From Murdochiella massiliensis (lineage in GTDB: Bacteria > Bacillota > Clostridia > Tissierellales > Peptoniphilaceae), in assembly GCF_900059565.1 (NCBI RefSeq), contig NZ_FIZW01000002.1, positions 1 through 64,000 on the forward strand: a DNA stretch of 64,000 nucleotides, given 5' to 3'. The notes under the pieces were generated by a model. That model saw only the letters and a list, made by a program, of their open reading frames with translations, made no database searches and was not told the DNA's origin. This document shows positions 39,157-48,586 of the stretch, piece by piece (the stretch's first letter is position 1; the number at the start of each line of letters is the position of its first letter). A program made the translations under genes and the position numbers.

Positions 39157-40503
39157 ATGGATTTATTGCAGAGACAGCAGCAAAATGAACAGCGCAAGAA
39201 TGCGCCTCTTGCTGATCGCTTGCGTCCGAAAACACTGGACGATGTGGTTGGCCAGGATGCGGTTCTTGCACCCGGAAAACCCCTTCGTCGTCTCATTGAA
39301 GCGGATCGCGTTCCCTCACTAATCCTGTTTGGACCGCCGGGAACCGGAAAAACAACCATTGCGCACGTGATTGCTGAGCGCACCAATCGCGCCTTTCGCA
39401 AATTGTCCGCTGTGACCAGCGGAGTAAAAGAATTACGTGAAGTCGTGGACGAAGCAAAACAAGCCCTGCTTTTTGATCAGGTGCGAACGATTCTCTTCAT
39501 TGATGAGATTCATCGCTTCAATAAAAGTCAGCAGGATGCGCTGCTTCCACACGTTGAAGACGGTACGCTTACGCTCATCGGGGCGACGACGGAAAATCCG
39601 TTTTTTGAAGTGAATAAAGCATTGCTCTCCCGCTGTCAGGTGGTGGAATTGACCTGGCTTTCTACCGAGGCCTTGGAAAAAGTTCTCGACCGTGCTCTGT
39701 CGGATACAACGATGGGGCTTGGTGCCTATGCGGTTACTTTGGATACGGATGCCCGAGCGTTGCTTCTCGCCTCCTCAGGCGGTGACGCGCGCGTGCTTCT
39801 CAATTCTTTGGAGATCGCGGTGCTGTCGACGCCGCCGGTTAACGGTCGTATCCGATTGACCAAAGAGGATATGGCGGAAAGTATGCAAAAGAAGCGCGTT
39901 CAATACGACAAAGGTGACGAAGAGCATTACAACACGATCTCGGCTTTCATCAAATCGGTACGCGGTTCCGATCCGGACGCAGCAATATATTATCTTGCCC
40001 GTATGTTGGCCGGGGGAGAAGATCCTCTTTTTATTGCTCGGCGCCTGGTGATCTTGGCCAGCGAGGATATCGGAAATGCACAGCCGATGGGCTTGGTGCA
40101 GGCGGTGAGCTGCTATCAGGGCGTTTCGCAGATCGGCATGCCGGAGGCGCGTATTCTTCTGGCGCAGACGACGACCTTCTTAGCTTCTTCGCCGAAAAGC
40201 AATGCGTCATACGTTGCTATTGATGAAGCGCTGCGCACGGTTCGCGAGGATCCTCCCGCGGATATTCCGCCCTATTTGAAAGACGCGCACTATAGCGGTG
40301 CAAAAGCGCTGGGCAGGGGGTTGACGTATCGTTACCCGCATAATTATCCTTCCGGCTATGTCTTGCAGAATTACCTGCCGGATGAAATAATGGGAAAGAC
40401 CTTTTATCATCCCGTCGATCGCGGTGCTGAAGTACGGCTCAAGAACTATCTTGAGAGTCTGCCGAAACACGAAAGATCCGCCGATGAGGATGACCGTCAG
40501 TAA
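39157..40503 (+). CDS. rarA: Replication-associated recombination protein RarA (MgsA)
   Basis: An AAA+ ATPase acting at stalled replication forks, related to clamp loaders. The 448-residue protein has ADRLRPKTLDDVVGQD, Walker [11 protein letters not shown], Walker B FIDEIHRFNKSQQDALLPHVE, sensor GATTENPFFEVN and the C-terminal MgsA tetramerisation domain (VRGSDPDAAIYYLARMLAGGE). The ribosome site is GGAGGGAAG. It is followed by asnS nine bases later. Confidence 0.95.
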   Translation: MDLLQRQQQNEQRKNAPLADRLRPKTLDDVVGQDAVLAPGKPLRRLIEADRVPSLILFGPPGTGKTTIAHVIAERTNRAFRKLSAVTSGVKELREVVDEAKQALLFDQVRTILFIDEIHRFNKSQQDALLPHVEDGTLTLIGATTENPFFEVNKALLSRCQVVELTWLSTEALEKVLDRALSDTTMGLGAYAVTLDTDARALLLASSGGDARVLLNSLEIAVLSTPPVNGRIRLTKEDMAESMQKKRVQYDKGDEEHYNTISAFIKSVRGSDPDAAIYYLARMLAGGEDPLFIARRLVILASEDIGNAQPMGLVQAVSCYQGVSQIGMPEARILLAQTTTFLASSPKSNASYVAIDEALRTVREDPPADIPPYLKDAHYSGAKALGRGLTYRYPHNYPSGYVLQNYLPDEIMGKTFYHPVDRGAEVRLKNYLESLPKHERSADEDDRQ

Positions 40504-40512
40504 GGAGAAAGC

Positions 40513-41892
40513 ATGGAAATTAAAGTATGTTATCGCGATGCGGAAAAGCACGCAAATGAAATGATTACGATTCAAGGATGGATTCGGCAGTCGCGCATTT
40601 CTAAAAATGTCGGCTTTTTTATGGTGAATGACGGCACATTTTTCCGTCCTCTTCAAGTCGTGATTACGCCCGATTTGGACAACTACAGCGAAGTCTCTCA
40701 CTTTTCCGTGGGAAGCGCCATTGCGGTGGAAGGAACGCTAAAGAATACACCGAATTCACCGCAACCCATTGAGCTGGAAGCGAAAACCGTCACCTTGCTC
40801 GGCGATAATGCAGAGGATTACCCCATCCAAAACAAACGCCAGAGCATGGAGTTTCTTCGTCAATATCCCTATCTTCGCTCTCGTACGAATACGTTTAATG
40901 CGGTATTTCGCACGCGAAGCGAGATTGCTTTCGCTATTCATGAATTCTTTCACGAGCGTGGCTTCACGTATGTGCACACGCCGTTAATTACCGCTTCCGA
41001 TGCCGAAGGGGCAGGCGAAATGTTCCAGGTAACGACGCTGGATTTAGAGAATGTACCGAAAACGGAAGAAGGGAAAGTGGACTATCGTGAGGATTTCTTC
41101 GGCGTACCGGCACACCTTACCGTTTCAGGCCAATTGGAGTTGGAAGCCTTTGCCATGAGTCATCGCGACGTCTATACGTTCGGCCCGACCTTCCGGGCGG
41201 AACATTCCAATACAACGCGCCATGCGGCTGAATTCTGGATGATTGAGCCGGAGATTGCGTTCGGTGATCTGAACGATATGATGGATTTAGCAGAAGATAT
41301 GATGAAGCATATCCTCAACCGCGTGATTGAACGCCTTCCTGAGGAGATGGATTTCTTTAATCGTTGGATTGACAAGGGATTGTTGGAACGCTTGAATCTT
41401 GTGCGCAAGGCTAATTTTGCTCGCATGAGCTATACCGAAGCGGTTGCGCTCTTAGAAAAAGAGAATTCCCGTTTTACGTTCCCTGTGCACTGGGGAAGCG
41501 ATCTGCAGTCGGAGCATGAGCGATTCCTTACGGAAGAAGTCTTCAAAGGCCCCCTTTTCGTGACGGATTATCCGAAAGAGATCAAGTCTTTCTATATGCG
41601 CTTAAATGACGATGGCAAGACCGTCGCCTGTGCAGATATGTTGGTTCCGGGTATCGGCGAACTTATCGGCGGTTCCCAGCGTGAAGAACGCGAAGAGGTG
41701 CTCCTTGCACAAATGAAGGAAAAGGGCATCAAAGAAAAAGATTATCGGTGGTATACGGATCTTCGCCGTTTTGGCGGATGCGTACACAGCGGCTACGGCC
41801 TCGGCTTTGAACGCTGCGTGATGTACATGACCGGTATGGCGAACATCCGCGATGTGCTGCCGTATCCGCGTACGGTGAATACCTTGCGCTGA
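40513..41892 (+). CDS. asnS: Asparaginyl-tRNA synthetase
   Basis: Charges tRNA-Asn with asparagine. The 459-residue class IIb enzyme has an N-terminal OB-fold anticodon domain (ITIQGWIRQSRISKNVGF), then motif 2 (FRAEHSNTTRHAAEFWMIEPE) and motif 3 (GYGLGFERCVMYMTG). The aspartate-specific versus asparagine-specific choice is made from overall pattern (VHTPLITASDAEGAGEMF is AsnRS-like). The start follows AAGGAG. No T-box leader is visible upstream. Confidence 0.94.
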   Translation: MEIKVCYRDAEKHANEMITIQGWIRQSRISKNVGFFMVNDGTFFRPLQVVITPDLDNYSEVSHFSVGSAIAVEGTLKNTPNSPQPIELEAKTVTLLGDNAEDYPIQNKRQSMEFLRQYPYLRSRTNTFNAVFRTRSEIAFAIHEFFHERGFTYVHTPLITASDAEGAGEMFQVTTLDLENVPKTEEGKVDYREDFFGVPAHLTVSGQLELEAFAMSHRDVYTFGPTFRAEHSNTTRHAAEFWMIEPEIAFGDLNDMMDLAEDMMKHILNRVIERLPEEMDFFNRWIDKGLLERLNLVRKANFARMSYTEAVALLEKENSRFTFPVHWGSDLQSEHERFLTEEVFKGPLFVTDYPKEIKSFYMRLNDDGKTVACADMLVPGIGELIGGSQREEREEVLLAQMKEKGIKEKDYRWYTDLRRFGGCVHSGYGLGFERCVMYMTGMANIRDVLPYPRTVNTLR

Positions 41893-41989
41893 CGCCGTGC
41901 TCGGAATACATTTGAAAGCGCTGCGCTAGGGAGAAGGAAGAAGAGAATTAGACAGACAGGAACTGTGAACGAAGAGAAGAAGGGTGTTA

Positions 41990-44422
41990 ATGGAAACCTA
42001 TAATCCCGCCGTTATTGAAAAAAAGTGGCAAGTGTTTTGGCAGAACGAGGACGTTTTTCATGCCACACTGGATCCTGAAAAGAAGAAATACTATGCCTTG
42101 GTTGAATTTCCCTATCCGTCCGGACAGGGACTTCATGTCGGTCACCCGCGCCCCTATACCGCATTGGATATTGTCGCGCGCAAGCGACGTCTCCAAGGCT
42201 ATAACGTGCTCTATCCGATGGGATTCGATGCCTTCGGTTTGCCGACGGAGAATTATGCCATTCAACATCGAATTCATCCGGCGGAAGTGACGCGGAACAA
42301 TATCCAACATTTTAAGGATCAGCTGGATGCCATTGGCTTTTCCTTTGACTGGGATCGCGTGGTGAACACGACGGATCCGAATTATTATCGCTGGACGCAA
42401 TGGATCTTTATTCAGCTCTATAAGCACGGCCTGGCATATAAAAAAGAAGTGCCCATCAACTGGTGCCCGCATGATCTCGTAGGCCTTTCCAACGAGGAAG
42501 TCGTGGACGGAAAATGTGAGCGTTGCGGAACGCCGGTGGAACATCGTGTAAAAAATCAGTGGATGCTCAAAATTACGGAATATGCCGACCGTTTGATCGA
42601 TGATCTGGAAGAAGTGGACTATTCGCCGCGGATTAAGCAACAGCAAATCAACTGGATCGGTCGCTCCCACGGTGCGGAAGCCGATTTTTCGGTTCTTGTC
42701 GGCGACAAGGAAACAGATGATGTCCTGACCGTCTACACAACGCGTCCGGACACCATGTTCGGCGCGACTTACATGGTTGTTGCCCCGGAACATCCGTTAC
42801 TGACGAAGTATGCGGCATCCATTGAAAATAGCGAAGAAGTAAAAGCGTATCAGCAACAGGCCTTGCTCAAATCGGATTTTGAGCGCGGTGAGCTGGCCAA
42901 AGAAAAAACGGGTGTCGCGTTGCAAGGGGTTTGTGCCAAGAATCCTGCCACAGGAAAAGCCATTCCTATTTGGGTATCCGACTATGTTCTCATGAGCTAT
43001 GGCACCGGCGCCATTATGGCCGTTCCGGCGCATGACGATCGCGACTGGGCGTTTGCTAAGAAATTCGCGCTTCCCATCGTGGAGGTTGTTTCGGGTGCAG
43101 AAAAACCGGTGGAAGAAGAGCCGTTTACGGATGTGTCCGAAGGTACCATGGTCAATTCCGGATTCCTTAACGGCATGCCCGTTCAGGATGCCATCAAGGC
43201 CATGATTGATTATCTTGAGAAACATCAGCTGGGCAAAGCCAAAACGAATTATAAGTTGCGCGACTGGGTATTCAGTCGTCAGCGTTATTGGGGAGAACCC
43301 ATTCCCATGGTTTATTGTGAAGAACACGGCTGGGTTCCGTTGCCGGAAGAAGAGCTGCCGCTGCTTTTGCCGGATGTGCCCAACTATCAGCCGACGGCAA
43401 CCGGGGAATCGCCGCTTGCCGAAATGAAGGATTTTGTGGAGACGACGTGTCCGATCTGTGGCAAACCTGCACGGCGCGAAACGGATACCATGCCGCAGTG
43501 GGCGGGCTCTTCCTGGTACTATCTGCGCTATATGGATCCGCACAATACGGATGCGCCCGTTTCTCCGGAAGCGGAGCGGTATTTCGGCCCGGTGGACTGG
43601 TATAATGGAGGCATGGAGCATACCACGCTTCATCTGCTCTACTCGCGCTTTTGGCATAAATTCCTTTATGACATCGGCGTAGTATCCACGAAAGAACCCT
43701 ACGCCAAGCGCACGTCGCATGGCATGATCATGGGCGACAACGGGGAAAAGATGAGCAAGTCTCGCGGAAATGTCGTTAATCCCGACGAAATTGTCAGCGA
43801 ATATGGCGCCGACACGTTGCGCACCTATGAAATGTTCATCGGCGATTTTGAGAAGAGCGCCAACTGGACGGAAAGCGGCGTACAGGGATGTCGAAAATTC
43901 CTGGAGCGCGTTTGGAAAATGGCGGAAATCGTCAACGAAGATGACGGTGTGGATGCTGAAACCGAAGTGTTGTTGCATCAATCGATTAAGAAGGTCAGCG
44001 AAGATTTCGAAACGTTGAAATTCAATACAGCGATTGCGCAGTTGATGACGCTTTCCAATGCCCTGCGCGCAAAGGAGCGCATCACGCGCGGAGAGTGGAA
44101 GATTTATTTGCTGCTGCTTAATCCGGTTGCACCACATCTCACCGAAGAATTGTGGGAAAGAGCGGGCTTTGATGGCCATATTGCCACGGACGGGAAATGG
44201 CCGGTATACGCTGAAGATAAGTTGACGGAAGCCTATTTGGAAATGCCGATTCAAATTAACGGCAAGGTTCGCGGCAAAGTATTGTTGGCACCGGAGGCAA
44301 CAAAAGATGATGCGCTGAATGAAGCGAAAAAGGACTCCGGTGTTGCGCGCTATTTAGAAGGAAAAACGGTCATCAAGGTCATTTTCGTTCCTGGAAAGAT
44401 TTTGAACCTGGTGATTCGTTGA
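41990..44422 (+). CDS. leuS: Leucyl-tRNA synthetase
   Basis: Charges tRNA-Leu. The 810-residue class Ia enzyme has the HIGH-type motif LHVGHPRPY, a zinc-knuckle-like CERCG, the CP1 editing domain ([14 protein letters not shown] and VPAHDDRD), the second Cys pair CPICG and KMSKSRGN. It ends with the usual anticodon-binding and C-terminal domains. ATG 41990 follows AAGAAGGGTG; GTG 41984 is an alternative. The 97 bases after asnS hold no T-box or terminator. Confidence 0.96.
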   Translation: METYNPAVIEKKWQVFWQNEDVFHATLDPEKKKYYALVEFPYPSGQGLHVGHPRPYTALDIVARKRRLQGYNVLYPMGFDAFGLPTENYAIQHRIHPAEVTRNNIQHFKDQLDAIGFSFDWDRVVNTTDPNYYRWTQWIFIQLYKHGLAYKKEVPINWCPHDLVGLSNEEVVDGKCERCGTPVEHRVKNQWMLKITEYADRLIDDLEEVDYSPRIKQQQINWIGRSHGAEADFSVLVGDKETDDVLTVYTTRPDTMFGATYMVVAPEHPLLTKYAASIENSEEVKAYQQQALLKSDFERGELAKEKTGVALQGVCAKNPATGKAIPIWVSDYVLMSYGTGAIMAVPAHDDRDWAFAKKFALPIVEVVSGAEKPVEEEPFTDVSEGTMVNSGFLNGMPVQDAIKAMIDYLEKHQLGKAKTNYKLRDWVFSRQRYWGEPIPMVYCEEHGWVPLPEEELPLLLPDVPNYQPTATGESPLAEMKDFVETTCPICGKPARRETDTMPQWAGSSWYYLRYMDPHNTDAPVSPEAERYFGPVDWYNGGMEHTTLHLLYSRFWHKFLYDIGVVSTKEPYAKRTSHGMIMGDNGEKMSKSRGNVVNPDEIVSEYGADTLRTYEMFIGDFEKSANWTESGVQGCRKFLERVWKMAEIVNEDDGVDAETEVLLHQSIKKVSEDFETLKFNTAIAQLMTLSNALRAKERITRGEWKIYLLLLNPVAPHLTEELWERAGFDGHIATDGKWPVYAEDKLTEAYLEMPIQINGKVRGKVLLAPEATKDDALNEAKKDSGVARYLEGKTVIKVIFVPGKILNLVIR

Positions 44423-44456
44423 GCCCTCATCATGGGCAAACAGTAAGGACAGGTCT

Positions 44457-44873
44457 ATGAAACTGACTACCAGAAGTCGATATGGTTTGCGTGCTATGAC
44501 GTATATCGCTGCGCACGCAGAGGATGGACAACCGGTTCCGCTATCCGAGATTGCGGAGGCGTTGCTCTTGAGCGAAGCATATCTTGAACAATTGTTGCGC
44601 CTGCTAAAAAAAGTGCCGTTGGTCAATACGGTGCGCGGCGTCAAGGGCGGTTATGTGCCTGCCCGCGACCCGAAAGACATTACCGTACTGGAAATGTTGA
44701 ATGTTTTGGAAGGCGAATTTTGGCTCTCGGATTGTGCCATTGCGGGAGATTGTCCCGGCGGTTTCACGAACTGTCCAACACGGATTCTGATTACACGGAT
44801 GAACAATGCGATATATCAGTCCATAGAACACCTGACTTTGGCGGATATGGTTGAGCTTTCCCTGGCGGTATGA
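44457..44873 (+). CDS. Rrf2-family transcriptional regulator
   Basis: A small winged-helix regulator of 138 residues. The start MKLTTRSRYGLRAMTYIA and helix motif SEIAEALLLSEAYLEQLLRLLKK are typical of the IscR/CymR/NsrR group. Three cysteines occur in the loop SDCAIAGDCPGGFTNC, spaced C-x5-C-x6-C, close to the Fe-S ligands of IscR and NsrR, so cluster binding is plausible. The gene often sits near iscS or mnmA, but here it lies between leuS and alaS. Its targets are unknown. Confidence 0.9.
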   Translation: MKLTTRSRYGLRAMTYIAAHAEDGQPVPLSEIAEALLLSEAYLEQLLRLLKKVPLVNTVRGVKGGYVPARDPKDITVLEMLNVLEGEFWLSDCAIAGDCPGGFTNCPTRILITRMNNAIYQSIEHLTLADMVELSLAV

Positions 44874-44949
44874 CGTCGTTCTGGCGTGATTAGATGCCTT
44901 CCCTGCGCAGTGAACGATGAATGGTTAACGAAGAAAAAAGAGGATGAAG

Positions 44950-47574
44950 ATGCAATATCTTGGAATGAATGAATGTCGGTCAAAATATCTGGATTTTTTT
45001 GAAGCGCAGAATCATACGCGCCTGACCAGCTTTTCGCTGGTTCCGGAAGATGACGACAGTCTTCTACTTATCAATGCGGGCATGGCTCCATTAAAGCCTT
45101 ATTTTATGGGCGAGAAGAAGATGCCCCATAATCGCGCAACGAGCTCACAACGTTGTGTACGTACGGCTGACATTGATAACGTCGGCAAAACGGCACGCCA
45201 TGCGACATTCTTTGAAATGCTGGGAAACTTTTCCTTTGGAAATTATTTTAAACCGGAAGCAATTCAATGGGCTTGGACATTCCTTACGCAGGAGATCGGC
45301 ATGGATCCCGATCGTCTCTGGATTACCGTTTATGAAGACGACGATCAGGCGTATGATCTTTGGACCAAAACGATCGGTGTAGCGCCCGATCATATGCTGC
45401 GCCTGGGCAAAGAAGACAATTTCTGGGAGTTGGAGCAGGGACCTTGCGGACCGTGTTCGGAAATTCACTATGATCGCGGCCCGGAATATGGCGAAGGAAC
45501 CAGTCCGTTGGATAATTCGGACCGCTTTATGGAAATTTGGAATCTTGTCTTTACGCAATTCGATCGCCAAAAGGACGGATCTTATGTGCCTCTAGCACAT
45601 CCCAACATTGATACCGGCATGGGACTTGAACGCCTTGCGCTGGTGTGTGAGAACAAGGACAATATCTTTGAACTCGATGAATTTGCGCCGTTAAGAAAGA
45701 CTATTAAGGCGCTTTCCGGAAAAGAGTATGGCGAAGATCCTAAAGCGGACGAATCTTTCCGCGTCATCATCGATCACTCCAAAGCCATCACCTTTCTGGT
45801 TTCGGATGGCGTAGTGCCTTCCAACGAGGGGCGCGGTTATGTTTTACGACGCCTTCTGCGCCGTGCGGCACGTTATGGGAAGCTATTGGGAATAAAAGGC
45901 AAATTCTTGGCCAAGACCATTACGGAAATTATGAAGGTTTATGGCGAAGAATATCCGGAAATTCTGCAAGGAAAAGAGCGCATTTTCACTGTGGTTGAGC
46001 GAGAGGAAGAAAATTTCCAACAGACCATTGACCAGGGGCTGGCACTTCTTGAAGAGCTTATGGAAGAAGCGAAAGCAAAGGGTTCGAGTACACTCGACGG
46101 TGCGCGTGTGTTCCGTCTCTATGATACGTTCGGTTTTCCTATTGATTTAACCCGTGAGATTGCTGCGGAACAGAACCTTCAAGTCGATGAAGCCGATTTT
46201 CAAGAGCGTATGGAAGCGCAGCGTCGTCAGTCACGTGCACGTCGCAAGGAAACGAGCGGATGGGATACCGAGACGGCCATTACGGTCGAAGACGTTGAGA
46301 AAACGGTCTTTACCGGCTACGATACGTTGGAGGGCGACGTTAACGTACTTGCCCTTTATGAAGGCGGTGAGCGCGTTCAGTCGCTGGAAAATGGAAAAGA
46401 AGGTGTTGTCGTCTTGGATCGTACGCCCTTCTATGCGGAAAGTGGCGGTCAAGTGAGCGATGTAGGAACCTTGACGTCGGCTGATCAGGTTGTACGCGTT
46501 CAGGCGGTAAAAAAGGATAAGAATGAAATTTTCCTGCACACGATTATTGTCGAAAAAGGTTCGCTTAAGGAAGGTGATATTCTTCACGCTTGTGTAGAGA
46601 AAGATCGTCGGGAAGATATTCGTCGCAATCACTCCGCCACGCATTTACTGCATCGCGCTTTGCGTGAAGTGCTTGGTGATCATGTTCATCAGGCCGGTTC
46701 CTTGGTGGAACCCGATCGCCTGCGCTTTGACTTTACGCATTATCAGGCGATGACCGAAGAGGAAAAGCAGAATGTAGAAAAAATTGTCAATCGTGCAATT
46801 TTTGATTCGTATCCGGTGCAAACAAGGGTATTACCTCTACAGGAAGCAATGGCCGAAGGAGCAATTGGGCTCTTTGAAGATAAGTATCACGACGCGGTGC
46901 GCGTCGTTTCTATGGGAGACTTCTCTAAAGAACTATGTGGCGGAACACACGTGGAAAATACCGCTCAACTACAGGTATTTACACTGCTCAGTGAACAGGG
47001 CGTTTCTTCCGGTGTACGACGCATTGAAGCGGTAACCGGCCGCAACGCTTTACAGGGGATGAAGGAAAAGGAAGAGACCTTGCTCGCCTTAGCGGATCTG
47101 CTCAAAACAGCACCGGAACATCTTCTTCAGAAAAGCGAAGCGCTATTGGAAGAAAACAGAGAAGTCAAGCGCGAGTTGCAGTCCTATGAAACGAAAATGG
47201 CCGGTGAACTTTCACGTCAATTGGATTCCTCCATAGTAACGGTGGCGGGCGTTTCCGTGCTGGCCTCGCGTGTGGACGGTAAGACGATGGATGAGCTGAA
47301 AGATCTTGCTGACGCGTTAAAGGCCAATCATCCGGAACTGGTGATTGCTCTTGCTTCAGCGACCGAGGGCAAGGTCTATTGGGTTGTTTCGGTAGCGGAT
47401 GCGTTGGTGAAGAAGGGAATCAAAGCCGGGGATCTGGTCAAAACATTGGCTCAAAAAACCGGCGGAAACGGCGGCGGCCGTCCGCAGTTTGCTACGGCGG
47501 GAGGAAAAGATGCCGCGAAAATCGATGAGGCATTGCAAAGCGTGAACGCATGGGTGGAAGAAAAACTGGCGTAA
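44950..47574 (+). CDS. alaS: Alanyl-tRNA synthetase
   Basis: Charges tRNA-Ala and hydrolyses mischarged Ser/Gly-tRNA-Ala. The 874-residue class IIc enzyme has the N-terminal catalytic core (RCVRTADIDNVGKTARHATFF split over motifs 1 and 2, GMGLERL as motif 3), the editing domain with NHSATHLLHRAL and the zinc site CGGTHV, and a C-terminal DHHA1 domain (GGNGGGRPQFATAGG). AAAAGAGG lies six bases before ATG 44950; ATG 44944 would be too close to it. Confidence 0.96.
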   Translation: MQYLGMNECRSKYLDFFEAQNHTRLTSFSLVPEDDDSLLLINAGMAPLKPYFMGEKKMPHNRATSSQRCVRTADIDNVGKTARHATFFEMLGNFSFGNYFKPEAIQWAWTFLTQEIGMDPDRLWITVYEDDDQAYDLWTKTIGVAPDHMLRLGKEDNFWELEQGPCGPCSEIHYDRGPEYGEGTSPLDNSDRFMEIWNLVFTQFDRQKDGSYVPLAHPNIDTGMGLERLALVCENKDNIFELDEFAPLRKTIKALSGKEYGEDPKADESFRVIIDHSKAITFLVSDGVVPSNEGRGYVLRRLLRRAARYGKLLGIKGKFLAKTITEIMKVYGEEYPEILQGKERIFTVVEREEENFQQTIDQGLALLEELMEEAKAKGSSTLDGARVFRLYDTFGFPIDLTREIAAEQNLQVDEADFQERMEAQRRQSRARRKETSGWDTETAITVEDVEKTVFTGYDTLEGDVNVLALYEGGERVQSLENGKEGVVVLDRTPFYAESGGQVSDVGTLTSADQVVRVQAVKKDKNEIFLHTIIVEKGSLKEGDILHACVEKDRREDIRRNHSATHLLHRALREVLGDHVHQAGSLVEPDRLRFDFTHYQAMTEEEKQNVEKIVNRAIFDSYPVQTRVLPLQEAMAEGAIGLFEDKYHDAVRVVSMGDFSKELCGGTHVENTAQLQVFTLLSEQGVSSGVRRIEAVTGRNALQGMKEKEETLLALADLLKTAPEHLLQKSEALLEENREVKRELQSYETKMAGELSRQLDSSIVTVAGVSVLASRVDGKTMDELKDLADALKANHPELVIALASATEGKVYWVVSVADALVKKGIKAGDLVKTLAQKTGGNGGGRPQFATAGGKDAAKIDEALQSVNAWVEEKLA

Positions 47575-47625
47575 TTCAGCCGAATCCTCACGATGCGTTA
47601 CGCACAATATGGTTAGGAGGCGAAG

Positions 47626-47892
47626 ATGTCAAAAGATTTCAGCGAAACGATGCTTTTTACGCCGATTGAAGAACGACACAATATGGAAGAAATTTTGGCC
47701 AGTGTGTATGCCTCCCTTAAAGAAAAGGGTTATGCGCCGGAGAATCAGATTATCGGTTACATTCTTTCCGGCGATCCGACATACATTACGAGCTATAACG
47801 GTGCGCGCAAGCTCATTCGTCAAATTGATCGAGACGAACTGCTTTCGACGTTGCTGTCGTATTATCTTGAAGGACATAATATTCCTTCGTAG
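47626..47892 (+). CDS. ireB: IreB family regulatory phosphoprotein (DUF965)
   Basis: A small cytoplasmic protein of 88 residues. In Enterococcus faecalis IreB is phosphorylated by the PASTA kinase IreK and negatively affects cephalosporin resistance. The family pattern MLFTPIEERH...VYASLKEKGYAPENQIIGYILSGDPTYI is clear and two Thr residues lie near the N-terminus. A cognate kinase and phosphatase pair is encoded at the end of this window. A strong AGGAGG site precedes it, and the order alaS-ireB-ruvX is conserved in Firmicutes. Confidence 0.92.
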   Translation: MSKDFSETMLFTPIEERHNMEEILASVYASLKEKGYAPENQIIGYILSGDPTYITSYNGARKLIRQIDRDELLSTLLSYYLEGHNIPS

Positions 47893-47906
47893 GAAGGGGA
47901 TATGGG

Positions 47907-48320
47907 TTGACACGCGCAATGGGATTGGATATCGGTACAAAAACCATAGGGGTGGCGTTAAGCGACCCCACCTATCTCATTGCGCAAGCCCATACGACCA
48001 TTCATCGGTCGACACTGGCGGCGGATCTTGTCGCATTGGATGAGATCATTTGTGCGTTTGCTATTCAAGAAATTGTTATCGGCTTGCCCAAGCATATGAA
48101 TAATCAGATGAGCGATTCGGCTCGCCGAGCGAAAAGCTTCGGTGCCGAATTAACGAAAAAGGGGTATGCCGTGACGTATCAGGACGAGAGATTGAGTACC
48201 ATTCAGGCGAGCACGGTGCTGATGAAGACCGGCGTGCGTCGGGAGAAACGGAAACAGGTTGTTGACGCGATTGCGGCAACGTTTATTCTTCAGCAATGGC
48301 TGGACAGACGGGAAAAATAA
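47907..48320 (+). CDS. ruvX: Pre-16S rRNA nuclease YqgF / putative Holliday junction resolvase RuvX
   Basis: An RNase H-fold nuclease of 137 residues; E. coli YqgF matures the 5' end of 16S rRNA. Motifs are MGLDIGTKTIGVALSD (first catalytic Asp), EIVIGLPKHMN, DERLST and VDAIAATFILQQWL (last Asp). I use TTG 47907, which lies seven bases after AGGAAGGGG; ATG 47919 in frame is possible. It ends in a TAATG overlap with the next gene. Confidence 0.93.
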   Translation: MTRAMGLDIGTKTIGVALSDPTYLIAQAHTTIHRSTLAADLVALDEIICAFAIQEIVIGLPKHMNNQMSDSARRAKSFGAELTKKGYAVTYQDERLSTIQASTVLMKTGVRREKRKQVVDAIAATFILQQWLDRREK

Positions 48321-48586
48321 TGAACAGAGAACAGATTGTAGTTAATGACGGGGAACGTGACGTAGTGTTTGATCTTCTTGCGTCATTTTCCTTGGAGGAT
48401 AGAAACTATTGTTTTGTGGAAGACCATGAGGATGGTACTTCCTTCTTTTTGCGTTATTTTGCCGATGGAGACGATATGGTCTTTGCAGCATTGGAATCCG
48501 AACAAGAACTCGATGAGGTGAGCGAAGCCTTCGAGGAATTAAATAGAACAAAAAGAGAAAAAGAAGAAGAGGAGGAAAATCGTTGA
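48320..48586 (+). CDS. DUF1292 family protein (YrzB-like)
   Basis: An acidic protein of 88 residues of unknown function, found next to ruvX in many Firmicutes. The pattern EQIVVNDGERDVVFDLLASF, then YCFVEDHED and FFLRYF, is that of DUF1292. The C-terminus is a run of Lys/Glu. The start ATG overlaps the ruvX stop (TAATG) and its own stop overlaps the RNase J start (TTGA), so translation of all three is coupled. Confidence 0.85.
   Translation: MNREQIVVNDGERDVVFDLLASFSLEDRNYCFVEDHEDGTSFFLRYFADGDDMVFAALESEQELDEVSEAFEELNRTKREKEEEEENR

Noticed and set aside
41893-41989. T-box riboswitch before leuS (and likewise before asnS and alaS)
   Set aside because: The leaders are shorter than about 100 bases and lack the conserved T-box TGGNACCGCG sequence and a terminator.
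41987-44254. Two long minus-strand frames (268 and 485 codons)
   Set aside because: Both are antisense to leuS, which carries all catalytic motifs; the translated sequences look like shadow frames.
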